Source: Burkholderia sp. GAS332 (GTDB taxonomy: Bacteria; Pseudomonadota; Gammaproteobacteria; Burkholderiales; Burkholderiaceae). From it: 64,000 bases of DNA. A model generated the notes under the pieces. It saw nothing but the letters and a program-made list of their open reading frames with translations, made no database searches and had not been told where the DNA came from. Both the position numbers and the translations under genes were made by a program. Shown here piece by piece: positions 9,810 to 17,802 of the stretch. Position 1 is the first letter of the stretch. Each line of letters begins with the position of its first letter. The stretch spans positions 992,001 to 1,056,000 of the forward strand of contig FSRV01000002.1 in NCBI GenBank assembly GCA_900142905.1. Reading direction: 5' to 3'.

Positions 9810-10397
9810 ATGAAAATGATGAAGATCGATGCCCTTCGGCCGACGCAGATGACGCACGGCATGAGGGAAATCCGCCGCAAAGCAGAGGAATACAGGGCGC
9901 TGTCCGGCCACGAGCTCGACATGGCGATCGCTGAAAAGCCGATACCCATCGTGCTCGGCTTCAACGGTGTCGCATTTGCGATTGACCACCACCACGTCGC
10001 GACAGCGCTACGGCGTGTGAAGGTCACGTCCGTTCCTGTCGTTCTGGTCAGAGACCTGTCATCCTTGTCCCACGCCGATTTCTGGCTGACCATGGAGAAC
10101 AACCGTTGGACCTATCCGTATGACGCCGAGGGCCAGCGCACTTCCTTCTCCAAAATGCCGACGCACATATGGGACCTCGCTGACGACGATTTTAGAAGTT
10201 TGGCGGCGTCGGTGCGCGATGCGGGAGGCTACCAGAAGACCAGTGTTCCGCTAGAGGAATTTAGATGGGCCGATTTCTTTCGTTGCAATCTGCACCGACC
10301 TGCCGGCGATGACGAGTTTCAGGCGCTGGTAAAGCAAGCGCTCAAGCTTGCAAAGACTACAACAGCAATGGGATTGCCTGGATACCTCGGCCCCTGA
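9810..10397 (+). CDS. ParB-like nuclease-fold protein (ParBc_2 type)
   Basis: This 195-residue protein opens MKMMKIDALRPTQMTHGMREI and contains the short ParB-like core LRPTQ...GMREIRRKAEEYRAL, then PIPIVLGFNGVAFAIDHHHVATAL. That arrangement resembles the putative ParB-like nuclease family seen in Burkholderia and Streptomyces. It lacks the helix-turn-helix and dimer domain of true chromosome-partitioning ParB, so a partitioning role is unlikely. The ATG at 9810 follows TTTGGAGCTGAAA; the 9765 start adds 15 unrelated residues. It overlaps only a spurious upstream extension of the next gene. The cellular function of this family is poorly known. Confidence 0.72.
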   Translation: MKMMKIDALRPTQMTHGMREIRRKAEEYRALSGHELDMAIAEKPIPIVLGFNGVAFAIDHHHVATALRRVKVTSVPVVLVRDLSSLSHADFWLTMENNRWTYPYDAEGQRTSFSKMPTHIWDLADDDFRSLAASVRDAGGYQKTSVPLEEFRWADFFRCNLHRPAGDDEFQALVKQALKLAKTTTAMGLPGYLGP

Positions 10398-10503
10398 GGG
10401 TGCCGGTCATACGTTGGCCGAAGCTTGGGCACGGAGTGAAACCGAAGGGTCTGCGCAGACTCTTTTTTACGAGCTTTCCGACAGCGTTAGCGTGAGGTTC
10501 GGT

Positions 10504-11424
10504 ATGTTGCGTCAAGTGAGGAGTCAAGCCAAGCCGCGCAAGTCATCATTGATGTCCATCGCGCGAAACGCTATTGAAAAATTCTCGGAAGACCGCTGCT
10601 CAATGATGAGCGCAAGCATCGGCTTCTACTCGGCTTTTTCGCTCGCCCCCACGCTTCTCATCGTCCTCGCCGTCGCAGGATGGTTCTTTGGTGAGGACGC
10701 CGCCAAAGGGCGGCTGTTTGACCAGGTCAAGGGCATTCTCGGTAACGATGCTGCGAGCGCGATGCAATCCCTCGTCGAGCACGCGCACCGGGCGAGCGGC
10801 AGCGGCGTTGCTGCAGGGCTTTCTATCGCCCTTCTGGCGACCGGTGCGTCAGCCACGTTTTCTTCGCTTAATACCGCTCTGGATGTAGTGTTTCGCGCAG
10901 AGTCGCCCAAGGGCATCGCAGGTGTCGCGCTTCTGCTGCGCACCCGGCTGATTTCCTTCGGCATGGTCATGGGCCTCGGCTTCCTGCTGGTTGTCTCGCT
11001 GGTGCTGGACGCGGCGATACAGGTCGCGGGTTACGCGGTTTTTGGCGATTCCCGGTTGGTCGTGCTCGCGGCGGTAGGTCAATCCGTCTTCGGACTGGTG
11101 ATATTGGCGATTGGATTTGCGGCCCTTATCAAATGGCTACCGGATGCAAGGGTGCGCTTTCGTCATGCGCTTGTGGGCGGCGCCATTGCATCGGTTCTTT
11201 TCACGGTTGGCAGACATCTGTTCGGTTTTTACCTGGCCCACGCTGGTACTGCAAACTCATTCGGCGCGGCCGGCTCTCTTGCTGTGTTGATGATGTGGCT
11301 GTATTTTTCAGCGGTTGTTTTCCTGTTTGGCTCGGAAATCACCGCGTCCATCAGGCAGGCGACTCAGGAGCCGGGCGCGAAGCCCGACACAGCGCGGGCC
11401 TCTCCGGCAGTCAAGAGGCGCTAA
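10504..11424 (+). CDS. YihY/BrkB-family inner-membrane protein
   Basis: This 306-residue protein has six membrane helices and the family hallmark segments RCSMMSASIGFYSAFSLAPTLL, ATGASATFSSLNTALDVVF and GSLAVLMMWLYFSAVVFLFGSEI. YihY/BrkB proteins were once annotated as ribonuclease BN but are membrane proteins of uncertain, possibly transport or envelope, function. The start is taken at ATG 10504, just upstream of the conserved region and preceded by GTGAGG. The open frame reaches back to 10348, but that part overlaps the ParB-like gene and has no family similarity. A hydrophilic C-terminal tail follows helix 6. Confidence 0.85.
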   Translation: MLRQVRSQAKPRKSSLMSIARNAIEKFSEDRCSMMSASIGFYSAFSLAPTLLIVLAVAGWFFGEDAAKGRLFDQVKGILGNDAASAMQSLVEHAHRASGSGVAAGLSIALLATGASATFSSLNTALDVVFRAESPKGIAGVALLLRTRLISFGMVMGLGFLLVVSLVLDAAIQVAGYAVFGDSRLVVLAAVGQSVFGLVILAIGFAALIKWLPDARVRFRHALVGGAIASVLFTVGRHLFGFYLAHAGTANSFGAAGSLAVLMMWLYFSAVVFLFGSEITASIRQATQEPGAKPDTARASPAVKRR

Positions 11425-11492
11425 CAGGCGGCCGCTCGCTATCCCTGAAGCCGCAAAATACGCGGCCACCTGATATCGCCCATCCGTACCAT

Positions 11493-11768
11493 TCAACTGC
11501 CACCCGATCCCGGATTGGTGGCCGAAGCCGGCGTGGCCGCGGTAGGCTTTTTGTGCTTCATCTTGTGCGAGGTGGTGCCGGCAGGCGCCATCGTGTTCGC
11601 CCCGGACGCGCCCGACACCGTCTCGGTTGAACCGTTTGCGTTCGGCTTGCTCATCCCCGTTCCACCTTGACCGCCGGCGGCACCCCCGCCCGCGCCCTGT
11701 GCGTAGGCGGTACCGTATAGACCCAAAATCATTGCTGAAATCAAAACTCCTCTCGTCGCGACTCGCAT
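11493..11768 (-). CDS. Small secreted Gly/Ala-rich protein
   Basis: This 91-residue protein has a clear Sec signal peptide (MRVATRGVLISAMILGLYGTAYAQ, cleavage after AYA). A low-complexity mature part rich in glycine, alanine, serine and threonine follows, ending in a basic patch (SHKMKHKKP). ATG 11768 is preceded by GAGGAGAATGCC, an excellent ribosome binding site; the longer frame upstream is not needed. It is probably periplasmic or envelope-associated. No family function is known to me. It lies between YihY and the TPP enzyme on the minus strand. Confidence 0.75.
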   Translation of the reverse strand: MRVATRGVLISAMILGLYGTAYAQGAGGGAAGGQGGTGMSKPNANGSTETVSGASGANTMAPAGTTSHKMKHKKPTAATPASATNPGSGGS

Positions 11769-11910
11769 GGCATTCTCCTCAAACGAAAGCGGTTGTTGGC
11801 ACAGGAAGGTGTGAAACCGCCTTCCGTTCCGCGCAATTCCCATGCCTCAGGTTAGTCAGGACACCTCGGAATCGAATCTGAAAGAAGTCCGGTGGCGGAA
11901 AACGAGAAAA

Positions 11911-13805
11911 CTAGACTTTCAACTGGCCCGGCATCGAAATAGGTTCCGCGGGATCCACATGGATTTCGAGCAGGGCCGGCCCAGGCGCACGCAGCACAGC
12001 TTCTATCGAGGATTTCAGCGCAGCCGGCTGCGTGCAGCGTGATCCCTCCGCGCCGCAAGCGGCTGCGATCGCCGCAAAATCAATCCCACCCAATTCGCAG
12101 CCATAGGGAGGATTTCCCAACTCTTTCTGCTCGAAAACCACTTCAGCCAGCATGTCGTTTCGCAGGACAAACACTTTTACCGGCAGGCGATTCTTTACCG
12201 CGGTCGACAGTTCCGCCATCAACATCGCAAACCCGCCGTCGCCGACGATGGCCACGACTTGGCGGCCAGGGTTCGCCAGTTGCGCGGCGATCGAAAACGG
12301 CAGCCCTGGCCCCATCGTCGCGAGCATGCCGGTGGCCACCAGTTGCTGCCCTCGGCGCAGCGCCAGAAAGCGGGCGGCGAAATGGGTATTGGCTCCGCAA
12401 TCCAGGCACACAATGGCATCCGGCGCGAGCGCGTCGCTGATGGCACGAATGACACTTTGCGGTCGCAGGGGGATTCGCTCGCTCGTGGCCACCCGATCGA
12501 GCAACGCATTCCATTGCGCCACGCGTGCCTGACTCTCGCGAAGAAAGCCATCGTCCTTCTGGCGCAGCAAGGGCAGCAGCGCGCGGAGCGTCTCCTTTGC
12601 ATCGCCGACCAGTCCGACCTCCACCGGATAGCGCAGTCCGATGCGGTCCGCTTTCGTATCGACCTGCACGCCGCGCGCGGCGCCGGGCGTCGGGTAGGAA
12701 TCAACCCAGGGCATGGTGGAACCGATAATCAGGACCGTGTCGCATCGGTGCATCGTCTCTTCGGAAGGGACGGTCCCGAGATGACCGATGCCTCCGGTTG
12801 AATACGGCGAGTCGTCTGGCAGCGCGGATCGGCCCAGTAGCGCTTTGGCGACCGGCGCGTTCAACCGGCCGGCGACCTGCTCCAGTTCCACCGTCGCGCC
12901 GAGGGCGCCCTGGCCCGCGAGAATCGCGACGCGCCTGCCAGCGTTGATGAGCTCGGCCGCAGCCTGCAAGTCAGCGAGCGACGGCGTGGGCGCAGGGGAA
13001 GTCCAGGCGGTCGAGGTGCGTAAGCCGTGGTTCTCCAGCGACGCTTTATCGTCGGCGAGACGCATGGACTGCACGTCTTTCGGGATGGTCAGATGGGCGA
13101 CGCCACGCGACCCGAGCGCGCTGCGGCACGCAATATCCGTGACGACAAGCGCATGCCGTGGACCCGAGACCGCCGTGTTGTAAAGTGCGACGTCCTGCAT
13201 CAGGGCCGGCGTATTCACGCTCTGCTGAAAGCGCGTACCTAGCAGGTCGTGGAACGTCAGCCCGGTGATGGCGAGCACGGGGGCGCCGTCGAAATGCGCG
13301 TCGTAAAGTCCGTTCATCAGGTGCACCGCGCCGGGGCCGGTCGTTGCGAGGCAGACGCCTAGACGTCCCGTTGTTTTGGCCCAACCTGAAGCCATGAACG
13401 CAGCGGCTTCTTCGTGCCGCACGCCTATAAAGCGAATCTTGTCCTGCCGGACGCGTAAAGCTTCGATAATCGGATTGATGCCGTCGCCGACCATGCCGAA
13501 CACGTGATCCACGTCCCACGCGAGCAATGTTTGCACAAGAATATCGGCGGTAGTGGACGGGTTTGCCGGGTCGAACGCCGGTTGGCGGTCGTGGTTGGCT
13601 GGCTGGCCTTCGGGTGACCTGTCCGTTTGCGCTGTCGCGATACGGGTCGAAAGCAGGCCCGCGCCGCCTACTGCCGCTGCTCGGAGTAGCGAGCGGCGCT
13701 GCGGCGATTGTGGCGGGTCATCGCGAACGACATGCGGCCCATCGGAGGCCGGCGAGTTCCCCGCCGATGCAGCCGTTTCGGAGTCCGATTTTGGGGGGAA
13801 GTCAT
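11911..13805 (-). CDS. Tat-exported thiamine-pyrophosphate enzyme (acetolactate synthase/pyruvate oxidase family), apparent -1 frameshift near the start
   Basis: The main frame (GTG 13536 to stop 11911, 541 residues) is a full three-domain TPP enzyme. It shows the catalytic glutamate in GVRHEEAAAFMASGWAK, a central domain and the cofactor motif GDGGFAML...NRLPVKVFVLRND. It resembles pyruvate oxidase/alpha-keto-acid decarboxylase proteins. Upstream in the same frame without a stop lies a textbook Tat signal, SPQRRSLLRAAAVGGAGLL, ending IATAQ. The only well-placed start, ATG 13805 behind AGGAG, is one base out of frame. Adding one C to the six-C run at 13793-13798 would join them into about 630 residues. 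It may be a broken gene, slippage or a sequencing error. It diverges from the Kelch gene. Confidence 0.78.
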
Positions 13806-14000
13806 GGCATGCTCCTAATAACGCGCTGGCGAGATCGGCGTGCTGCGAATCTCACAGGGCACGCCGGTGACATACCGCCGATCGCCCGGCAATATGGAGC
13901 GTCGAGCAAACGACGATCCTGATAGGTTCGTGACACTTCCGGCGGTGCTGTTCGTCGGCGGTCGCGGGGAACTCAGCGATGTGACGCTGTGAGGTGAACA

Positions 14001-15128
14001 ATGGGACTAGCGAGACGTAGATTTCTTGAACTCGCCGGCTGTGGCAGCGGCGCGGTTTTCCTTGCACCGCGCATGGCGTCCGGCCAAGGGCACGGTAGCC
14101 CGGCGCCGCCGATACCCATGCCGACAGCGGAACAGATGCAGGTCGACCAGCGTGGCGGCTTGTATGCAAACCTGAAAGACCCGGCCGTGACGCGGTTGCC
14201 TCCTGAGGCATTCGCCCAGCGTTTCACGTATTCACCGGCACCGGTCGCCGCGCGTCCTGGAACTTGGACCAGCGCGCCTGCGCTACCGCTACCGCGCAGC
14301 GAGATGGCGTGGGCCACGGCAGTGGGAGACCGCATGCACGTGATCGGCGGTTACGGCGCAGGCCAGGTTGCACGAGCCTATCATCACGTGTTCGATGCCA
14401 CGCGCGGCGTATGGCTTGACGCGGCGCCGATTCCGCGCGGTGCCAACCATATCGGCGTGACGGCACAGGACGGCGTGATCTACGCCATGGGCGGCTTCGT
14501 CGAGCAAAATCGCATCGCGACGCCGGATTGTTACGCCTACGTCGCGGCCGACAATCGCTGGCATGCCATCCGTCCGTTATCGCGCGGCTCGCGAGGCGCC
14601 ATTTCCGTCGTGGCGGCGAACGGACAGATCCACGCGATAGGCGGCCGCGATACCCGCTCGGTGGACTGGCATGAAGCATACGATCCTGGCACTGACACGT
14701 GGCACACCCTTGCGCCCATCCCGGGGCCGCGAGACCACGCCGCGGCTGTGCTGCTAGCCGACACGCTGCTGGTGGCGGGTGGCCGGATGGACACCTTCGA
14801 TTTCAACACGGGCATGCACGTCGGCTATGACCCGAAAACGGATAGGTGGGAAGAACGCGCGCCGATGCCGACACCTCGTTCGGGCCACGGCGGCGCGGTT
14901 TGGCGCGGCAAGTTCTTCTGCATGGGCGGCGAGGGCACGCGGCGCGTCTTCGGACAGACTGAAGCCTACGATCCCCTCAGCGACTCATGGGAAGCCTACG
15001 CGACGATGCTCACGCCCCGCCACGGTATGGGGGCGGCAGTGATCGCGGACGCAATCCACGTGGCGGGCGGTGGTCCAATGAATGGCGGCGCGTTTCAGAC
15101 TTCAATTCATGAGGTGCTGGTCGCCTGA
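14001..15128 (+). CDS. Tat-exported Kelch-repeat beta-propeller protein
   Basis: This 375-residue protein has a twin-arginine signal (MGLARRRFLELAG, hydrophobic core, cleavage near MASGQ). Five to six Kelch repeats follow, each with a GG doublet and spaced Tyr/Trp: MHVIGGYGAG, IYAMGGFVEQ, IHAIGGRD, LLVAGGRMDT, FFCMGGEG and IHVAGGGPM. They form a beta-propeller of the galactose-oxidase/N-acetylneuraminate-epimerase type. No copper-site pattern is evident, so a binding role is as likely as catalysis. It is transcribed divergently from the TPP enzyme across about 195 bases, so the two exported proteins may be co-regulated. Its 3' end overlaps the convergent transglutaminase gene by 22 bases. Confidence 0.85.
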   Translation: MGLARRRFLELAGCGSGAVFLAPRMASGQGHGSPAPPIPMPTAEQMQVDQRGGLYANLKDPAVTRLPPEAFAQRFTYSPAPVAARPGTWTSAPALPLPRSEMAWATAVGDRMHVIGGYGAGQVARAYHHVFDATRGVWLDAAPIPRGANHIGVTAQDGVIYAMGGFVEQNRIATPDCYAYVAADNRWHAIRPLSRGSRGAISVVAANGQIHAIGGRDTRSVDWHEAYDPGTDTWHTLAPIPGPRDHAAAVLLADTLLVAGGRMDTFDFNTGMHVGYDPKTDRWEERAPMPTPRSGHGGAVWRGKFFCMGGEGTRRVFGQTEAYDPLSDSWEAYATMLTPRHGMGAAVIADAIHVAGGGPMNGGAFQTSIHEVLVA

Positions 15129-15985
15129 CTGGCTTGCTGCGTTGATGCAACGGCGCGCCCCGCTAAGGATTCGGTGCCCGCGTCGGGCTCACAGATAACC
15201 GAGAACTTCACAAGTGGCGTGGGCCCGAACGCATTACTTAGCGCGACGTCGGCCGCGTCACGTCCCCGCGCCATTAATACGCGCCCCGTCCGGGGCGCAT
15301 TGTTGCGCGGATCGAAGGTCTGCCAGCGCCCCCCGAGCCAGGCTTCAAACCAGGCGCAGAAATCCATCGGCGCGTACGGCGGCGGCAGACCGACATCGCT
15401 GATATAGCCACTGCAATAGCGCGCAGGAATGTTCATTGCGCGGCACAACGCGACTGCCAGATGCGCGTAATCGCGGCATACGCCGACGCCTTCGCGCCAG
15501 GTCTCGAACGCGGTTCGCGTCGGGCGCGCCTGCTGGTAGTCGAAAACGACATGGCGATGCACATAGTCGCAGATTGCCTGCACCCGTGGTCGTCCCAGCG
15601 GCGAGTTGCCGAACATCTGCCACGCTGTGTTCGACAACAAGTCGGTCTCGCAATACCGGCTTCCGAGCAGAAATTGCAAGCACTCGTCGGGCAGATGTTC
15701 GACGGGACTCTGGTAGCTGTCCAGAGGCGCTACCTCCGGGCGCCCGGCCACGTCGAGCAGCGCATGATTCGATAGCGTCAGAAAGCCGTGCGACGGCGTC
15801 ACAAGGCGGCTGCAACAGTTGCCGAATGCGTCGTAGTAGTGGGTGAGCGGAAGCGGTGGATCGACCAGCAGGCGATCAGGCACAAGCACTTCATTGGCAT
15901 GCGAAGCGTGCGTATGCAGCATGAGGAGCATGGGGGTGGGCTGGCTGCATCCAAAGACCAGTTCAAATCCGACGCGAAGGTTCAT
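15107..15985 (-). CDS. Transglutaminase-like cysteine protease-fold protein
   Basis: This 292-residue cytoplasmic protein has an N-terminal beta domain (about 1-130) and a transglutaminase-like core (about 135-230). The nucleophile is C170 in GVGVCRDYAHLA and the aspartate is near D225 in WQTFDPRNN. The position normally held by the catalytic histidine (HAW) reads DFCAWFEAW, with C210. A histidine elsewhere may substitute, or the activity may be lost. The start follows AAAGGGGAATGCC. Related proteins are often annotated as transglutaminase family or bacterial proteases of unknown substrate. It converges on the Kelch gene with a 22-base overlap. Confidence 0.84.
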   Translation of the reverse strand: MNLRVGFELVFGCSQPTPMLLMLHTHASHANEVLVPDRLLVDPPLPLTHYYDAFGNCCSRLVTPSHGFLTLSNHALLDVAGRPEVAPLDSYQSPVEHLPDECLQFLLGSRYCETDLLSNTAWQMFGNSPLGRPRVQAICDYVHRHVVFDYQQARPTRTAFETWREGVGVCRDYAHLAVALCRAMNIPARYCSGYISDVGLPPPYAPMDFCAWFEAWLGGRWQTFDPRNNAPRTGRVLMARGRDAADVALSNAFGPTPLVKFSVICEPDAGTESLAGRAVASTQQASQATSTS

Positions 15986-16076
15986 GGCATTCCCCTTTCA
16001 TTCGAGCGGTAGCCTGGACGCTCAAGTGGTGTCCGCTCTGCTGCTTACGCGGCCAAACATGCCGCCCCCGTTCGAG

Positions 16077-16256
16077 CTACCGTCGCGTTCGCCTTTTCTT
16101 TTTTGGTTTCGGCGGTGCCAGCGCAGCGGTCCAGAAAGCGGTGGTTCCACGCTTCGCCGCTGCCGTTGCTTTCCCACGCGCTGTGCCGGCCACCGCATTG
16201 GCCCCGCTTAACCACATGCTGAGAAAGGGATTCTTTTTCGTCCATGGATTTTTCAT
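16077..16256 (-). CDS. Small basic protein, 59 residues (NPFLSMWLSGAN type)
   Basis: This short gene encodes MKNPWTKKNPFLSMWLSGAN, then an Ala/Gly/Arg-rich helix (AVAGTARGKATAAAKRG), a TAFWTAAL segment and a very basic tail ending RRTRR. The pattern resembles small conserved Burkholderiales proteins that I associate, without certainty, with polyhydroxybutyrate and phasin genes. In another frame the same bases give a longer but featureless protein. The start ATG 16256 has only a weak ribosome binding site; an internal ATG in LSMW is possible. Basic C-terminus and amphipathic helix suggest binding to nucleic acid or granules. That role is inference. Confidence 0.6.
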   Translation of the reverse strand: MKNPWTKKNPFLSMWLSGANAVAGTARGKATAAAKRGTTAFWTAALAPPKPKKKRRTRR

Positions 16257-16408
16257 GTCACGCTCGATCGAGGAAATCGCTTGTCCGGCTCATGCCAAAT
16301 GATTACCGCAAGCGGTGTACCTGGCAGGCCTTGGTATCACGCGGACGGACGCTTCCGCATCAAGCACGCAATGCACTGTACGGAGGGCTCTGGACCGGCG
16401 CGCGCCAC

Positions 16409-16717
16409 TTACACCGACTTGCGAATGACATTTCGCACGGTGCCACCTAACCATGCGGCGATCCCTGAACGGCTGGCGATGCCGATCGTCCTGCGAGGTC
16501 CGAGGACGATTGTGCCAACGCACAGCGCCAGCAGAAGTGTGACGCGCGGTGCATCTTCCAGCAAAGCGATCACGCTGGCTACGGGAGACCGTGTCTGCCC
16601 GCGTACGGTTGGCACAGAGGGTGGAGGGCGGTTCGCCACGAGCAATGCCGCGCGTGATTGGGCCATGCGCAGCAGGATGGCGGTCTCGGCTTCCCGATCG
16701 GTCGGTGCGCGGCTCAT
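16409..16717 (-). CDS. YqjK-like small membrane-associated protein
   Basis: This 102-residue protein begins MSRAPTDREAETAILLRMAQ with an N-terminal amphipathic helix. A hydrophobic stretch (ASVIALLEDAPRVTLLLALCVGTIVLG) and a basic end follow. Its ATG overlaps the TGA of the upstream YqjE-like gene (ATGA at 16714-16717), so translation is probably coupled. The position as third gene after DUF883 and YqjE-like genes mirrors the yqjD-yqjE-yqjK operon, so the name is given by order and size rather than strong sequence identity. The longer frame upstream is read-through of the YqjE region. Confidence 0.65.
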   Translation of the reverse strand: MSRAPTDREAETAILLRMAQSRAALLVANRPPPSVPTVRGQTRSPVASVIALLEDAPRVTLLLALCVGTIVLGPRRTIGIASRSGIAAWLGGTVRNVIRKSV

Positions 16718-17088
16718 TTGAGTGCCTCCTTCAACGTATCGAGGTCGCTGCGAATCTCCTGCTGCAGAACATAAAGCGATCGTCCAGGTTTCTGGGCGCG
16801 AACAATGAGCAGGGAGACGACGGACACAAGCAGCCACATCGCGGCAACGCCCCACACTACCTGAAGAAAATAGGGCGTTCCCCATGCCGTTGCGATGACC
16901 GCGATGCATACAAACGAAAGCGTGAAAAGGCTGGCAACGGCCAACGCAATCAGTGCGCTTAACTCGCGGACGAGACTTCTCCTCGTTTCCTCAAGTTCGA
17001 TACCGAGGAGCTCGCCATAATCCGTGGCGCGTTCGACGCAGAATCTGCCGACGTTTCGCCACCTCGTGACTTTCGAACGCATGGACAT
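16714..17088 (-). CDS. YqjE-like (phage-holin-fold) inner-membrane protein
   Basis: This 124-residue protein has a helical N-terminus (VERATDYGELLGIELEETRR), two adjacent membrane helices (SALIALAVASLFTLSFVCIAVIATAW and LQVVWGVAAMWLLVSVVSLLIV) and a cytoplasmic coiled tail. This is the architecture of the phage_holin_3_6/YqjE family. ATG 17088 sits 8 bases after AGGGAG; the GTG at 17097 is too close to that site. It follows the DUF883 gene and overlaps the next gene by four bases. In enterobacteria this operon is stress- and stationary-phase-induced and its DUF883 member binds ribosomes at the membrane; extension to this organism is inference. Confidence 0.8.
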   Translation of the reverse strand: MSMRSKVTRWRNVGRFCVERATDYGELLGIELEETRRSLVRELSALIALAVASLFTLSFVCIAVIATAWGTPYFLQVVWGVAAMWLLVSVVSLLIVRAQKPGRSLYVLQQEIRSDLDTLKEALK

Positions 17089-17207
17089 CACGGCCACTCC
17101 CTAGCTGGTTTGTTGCGATAAAGCCGTGGCAGCCCGCCAGGCCTTGTCGTGCGCACCGCTTCGGTTTCGCGAAGGGCACGACGGACATAGCCTGACTCCC
17201 GATCTCT

Positions 17208-17489
17208 TCAGTCACCCCGAACGTTATCGGGCCTCGAGCGATAGGCTGCGTGTAGCGCTCCAAGGACGAAGCCCACGCCGGCAGCAATCGCCAGGGCCGC
17301 CAGTGGCCGCTCCACAGTAGACTCGCGTGCGAGTTCCGCAAAGTCGGCATAGAGTCGCTGCGCTTTGCCACTCAGTACCTTCGCTGTTCCGCTGACTTGC
17401 GCACCGACATCGTCCAGCAGCTCACCGGCGGCCTGTTGTACGTCGCCGGTTACTTCCCGTAGCGTTGCTTCGCTTTTAGTCGTTTCCAT
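17208..17489 (-). CDS. DUF883/ElaB/YqjD-family membrane-anchored protein
   Basis: This 93-residue protein opens METTKSEATLREVTGDVQQAAGELLDD. It has an amphipathic helical domain, then a single C-terminal membrane helix (RPLAALAIAAGVGFVLGALH) preceded by the characteristic ERP and ending in short basic residues. This is the YqjD/ElaB layout. These proteins anchor ribosomes to the inner membrane in stationary phase in E. coli. ATG 17489 follows GAGGAGCAGACG; the longer frame to 17633 is non-conserved. It is the first gene of a three-gene operon with the YqjE- and YqjK-like genes. Confidence 0.84.
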   Translation of the reverse strand: METTKSEATLREVTGDVQQAAGELLDDVGAQVSGTAKVLSGKAQRLYADFAELARESTVERPLAALAIAAGVGFVLGALHAAYRSRPDNVRGD

Positions 17490-17802
17490 CGTCTGCTCCT
17501 CAGGTAAATGCGGTCGGGCCGCGGGGGGAATGACGCAAATGTGAAAGCCGCGGTCCAAGCCTGTTTGGTCCACGCCTGATTTGATCCACGCCTGTTTGCC
17601 AGATACAGAATCGGCATCGGGATAGCGCGCCAAAAATACTGCGCAAGAGCCGAGCCCGGTTCCCTCAGGCGACCACCCGCAATTCCGGGAGCGTTTCTTG
17701 CTGCTTTCGACGCGTCCGCCTGCGCCGCCGACACACCGCGTCGCGGCACGTTAGACACGGACGGACCGACGGCGCCGACCGCCGGTCAAGGAGACATCTG
17801 CC
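17490..17802. other. Intergenic region with a short tandem repeat; no gene seen
   Basis: This is the divergent spacer between the DUF883 gene and the Tat phosphoesterase. It contains three tandem 15-16-base units at 17553-17598 and no convincing reading frame. The minus-strand frame crossing it is a shadow. Confidence 0.5.
17553..17598. repeat. Three tandem 15-16-base repeats
   Basis: Units of the form RTCCAMGCCTGWTTG occur at 17553-17567, 17568-17583 and 17584-17598. They differ at one or two positions. They lie 64-109 bases upstream of the DUF883 start and could be regulator sites or a simple slippage product. Confidence 0.6.

Noticed and set aside
13536..13805. 44-residue protein from ATG 13805 read without frameshift
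   Set aside because: It is basic and featureless and ends quickly. The alternative frame carries a complete Tat signal continuous with the enzyme, so the short product is unlikely to be the intended one.
16244..16450. 68-residue plus-strand frame before the YqjK-like gene
   Set aside because: No ribosome site, no family pattern, and it overlaps the start of the better-supported 59-residue minus-strand gene.
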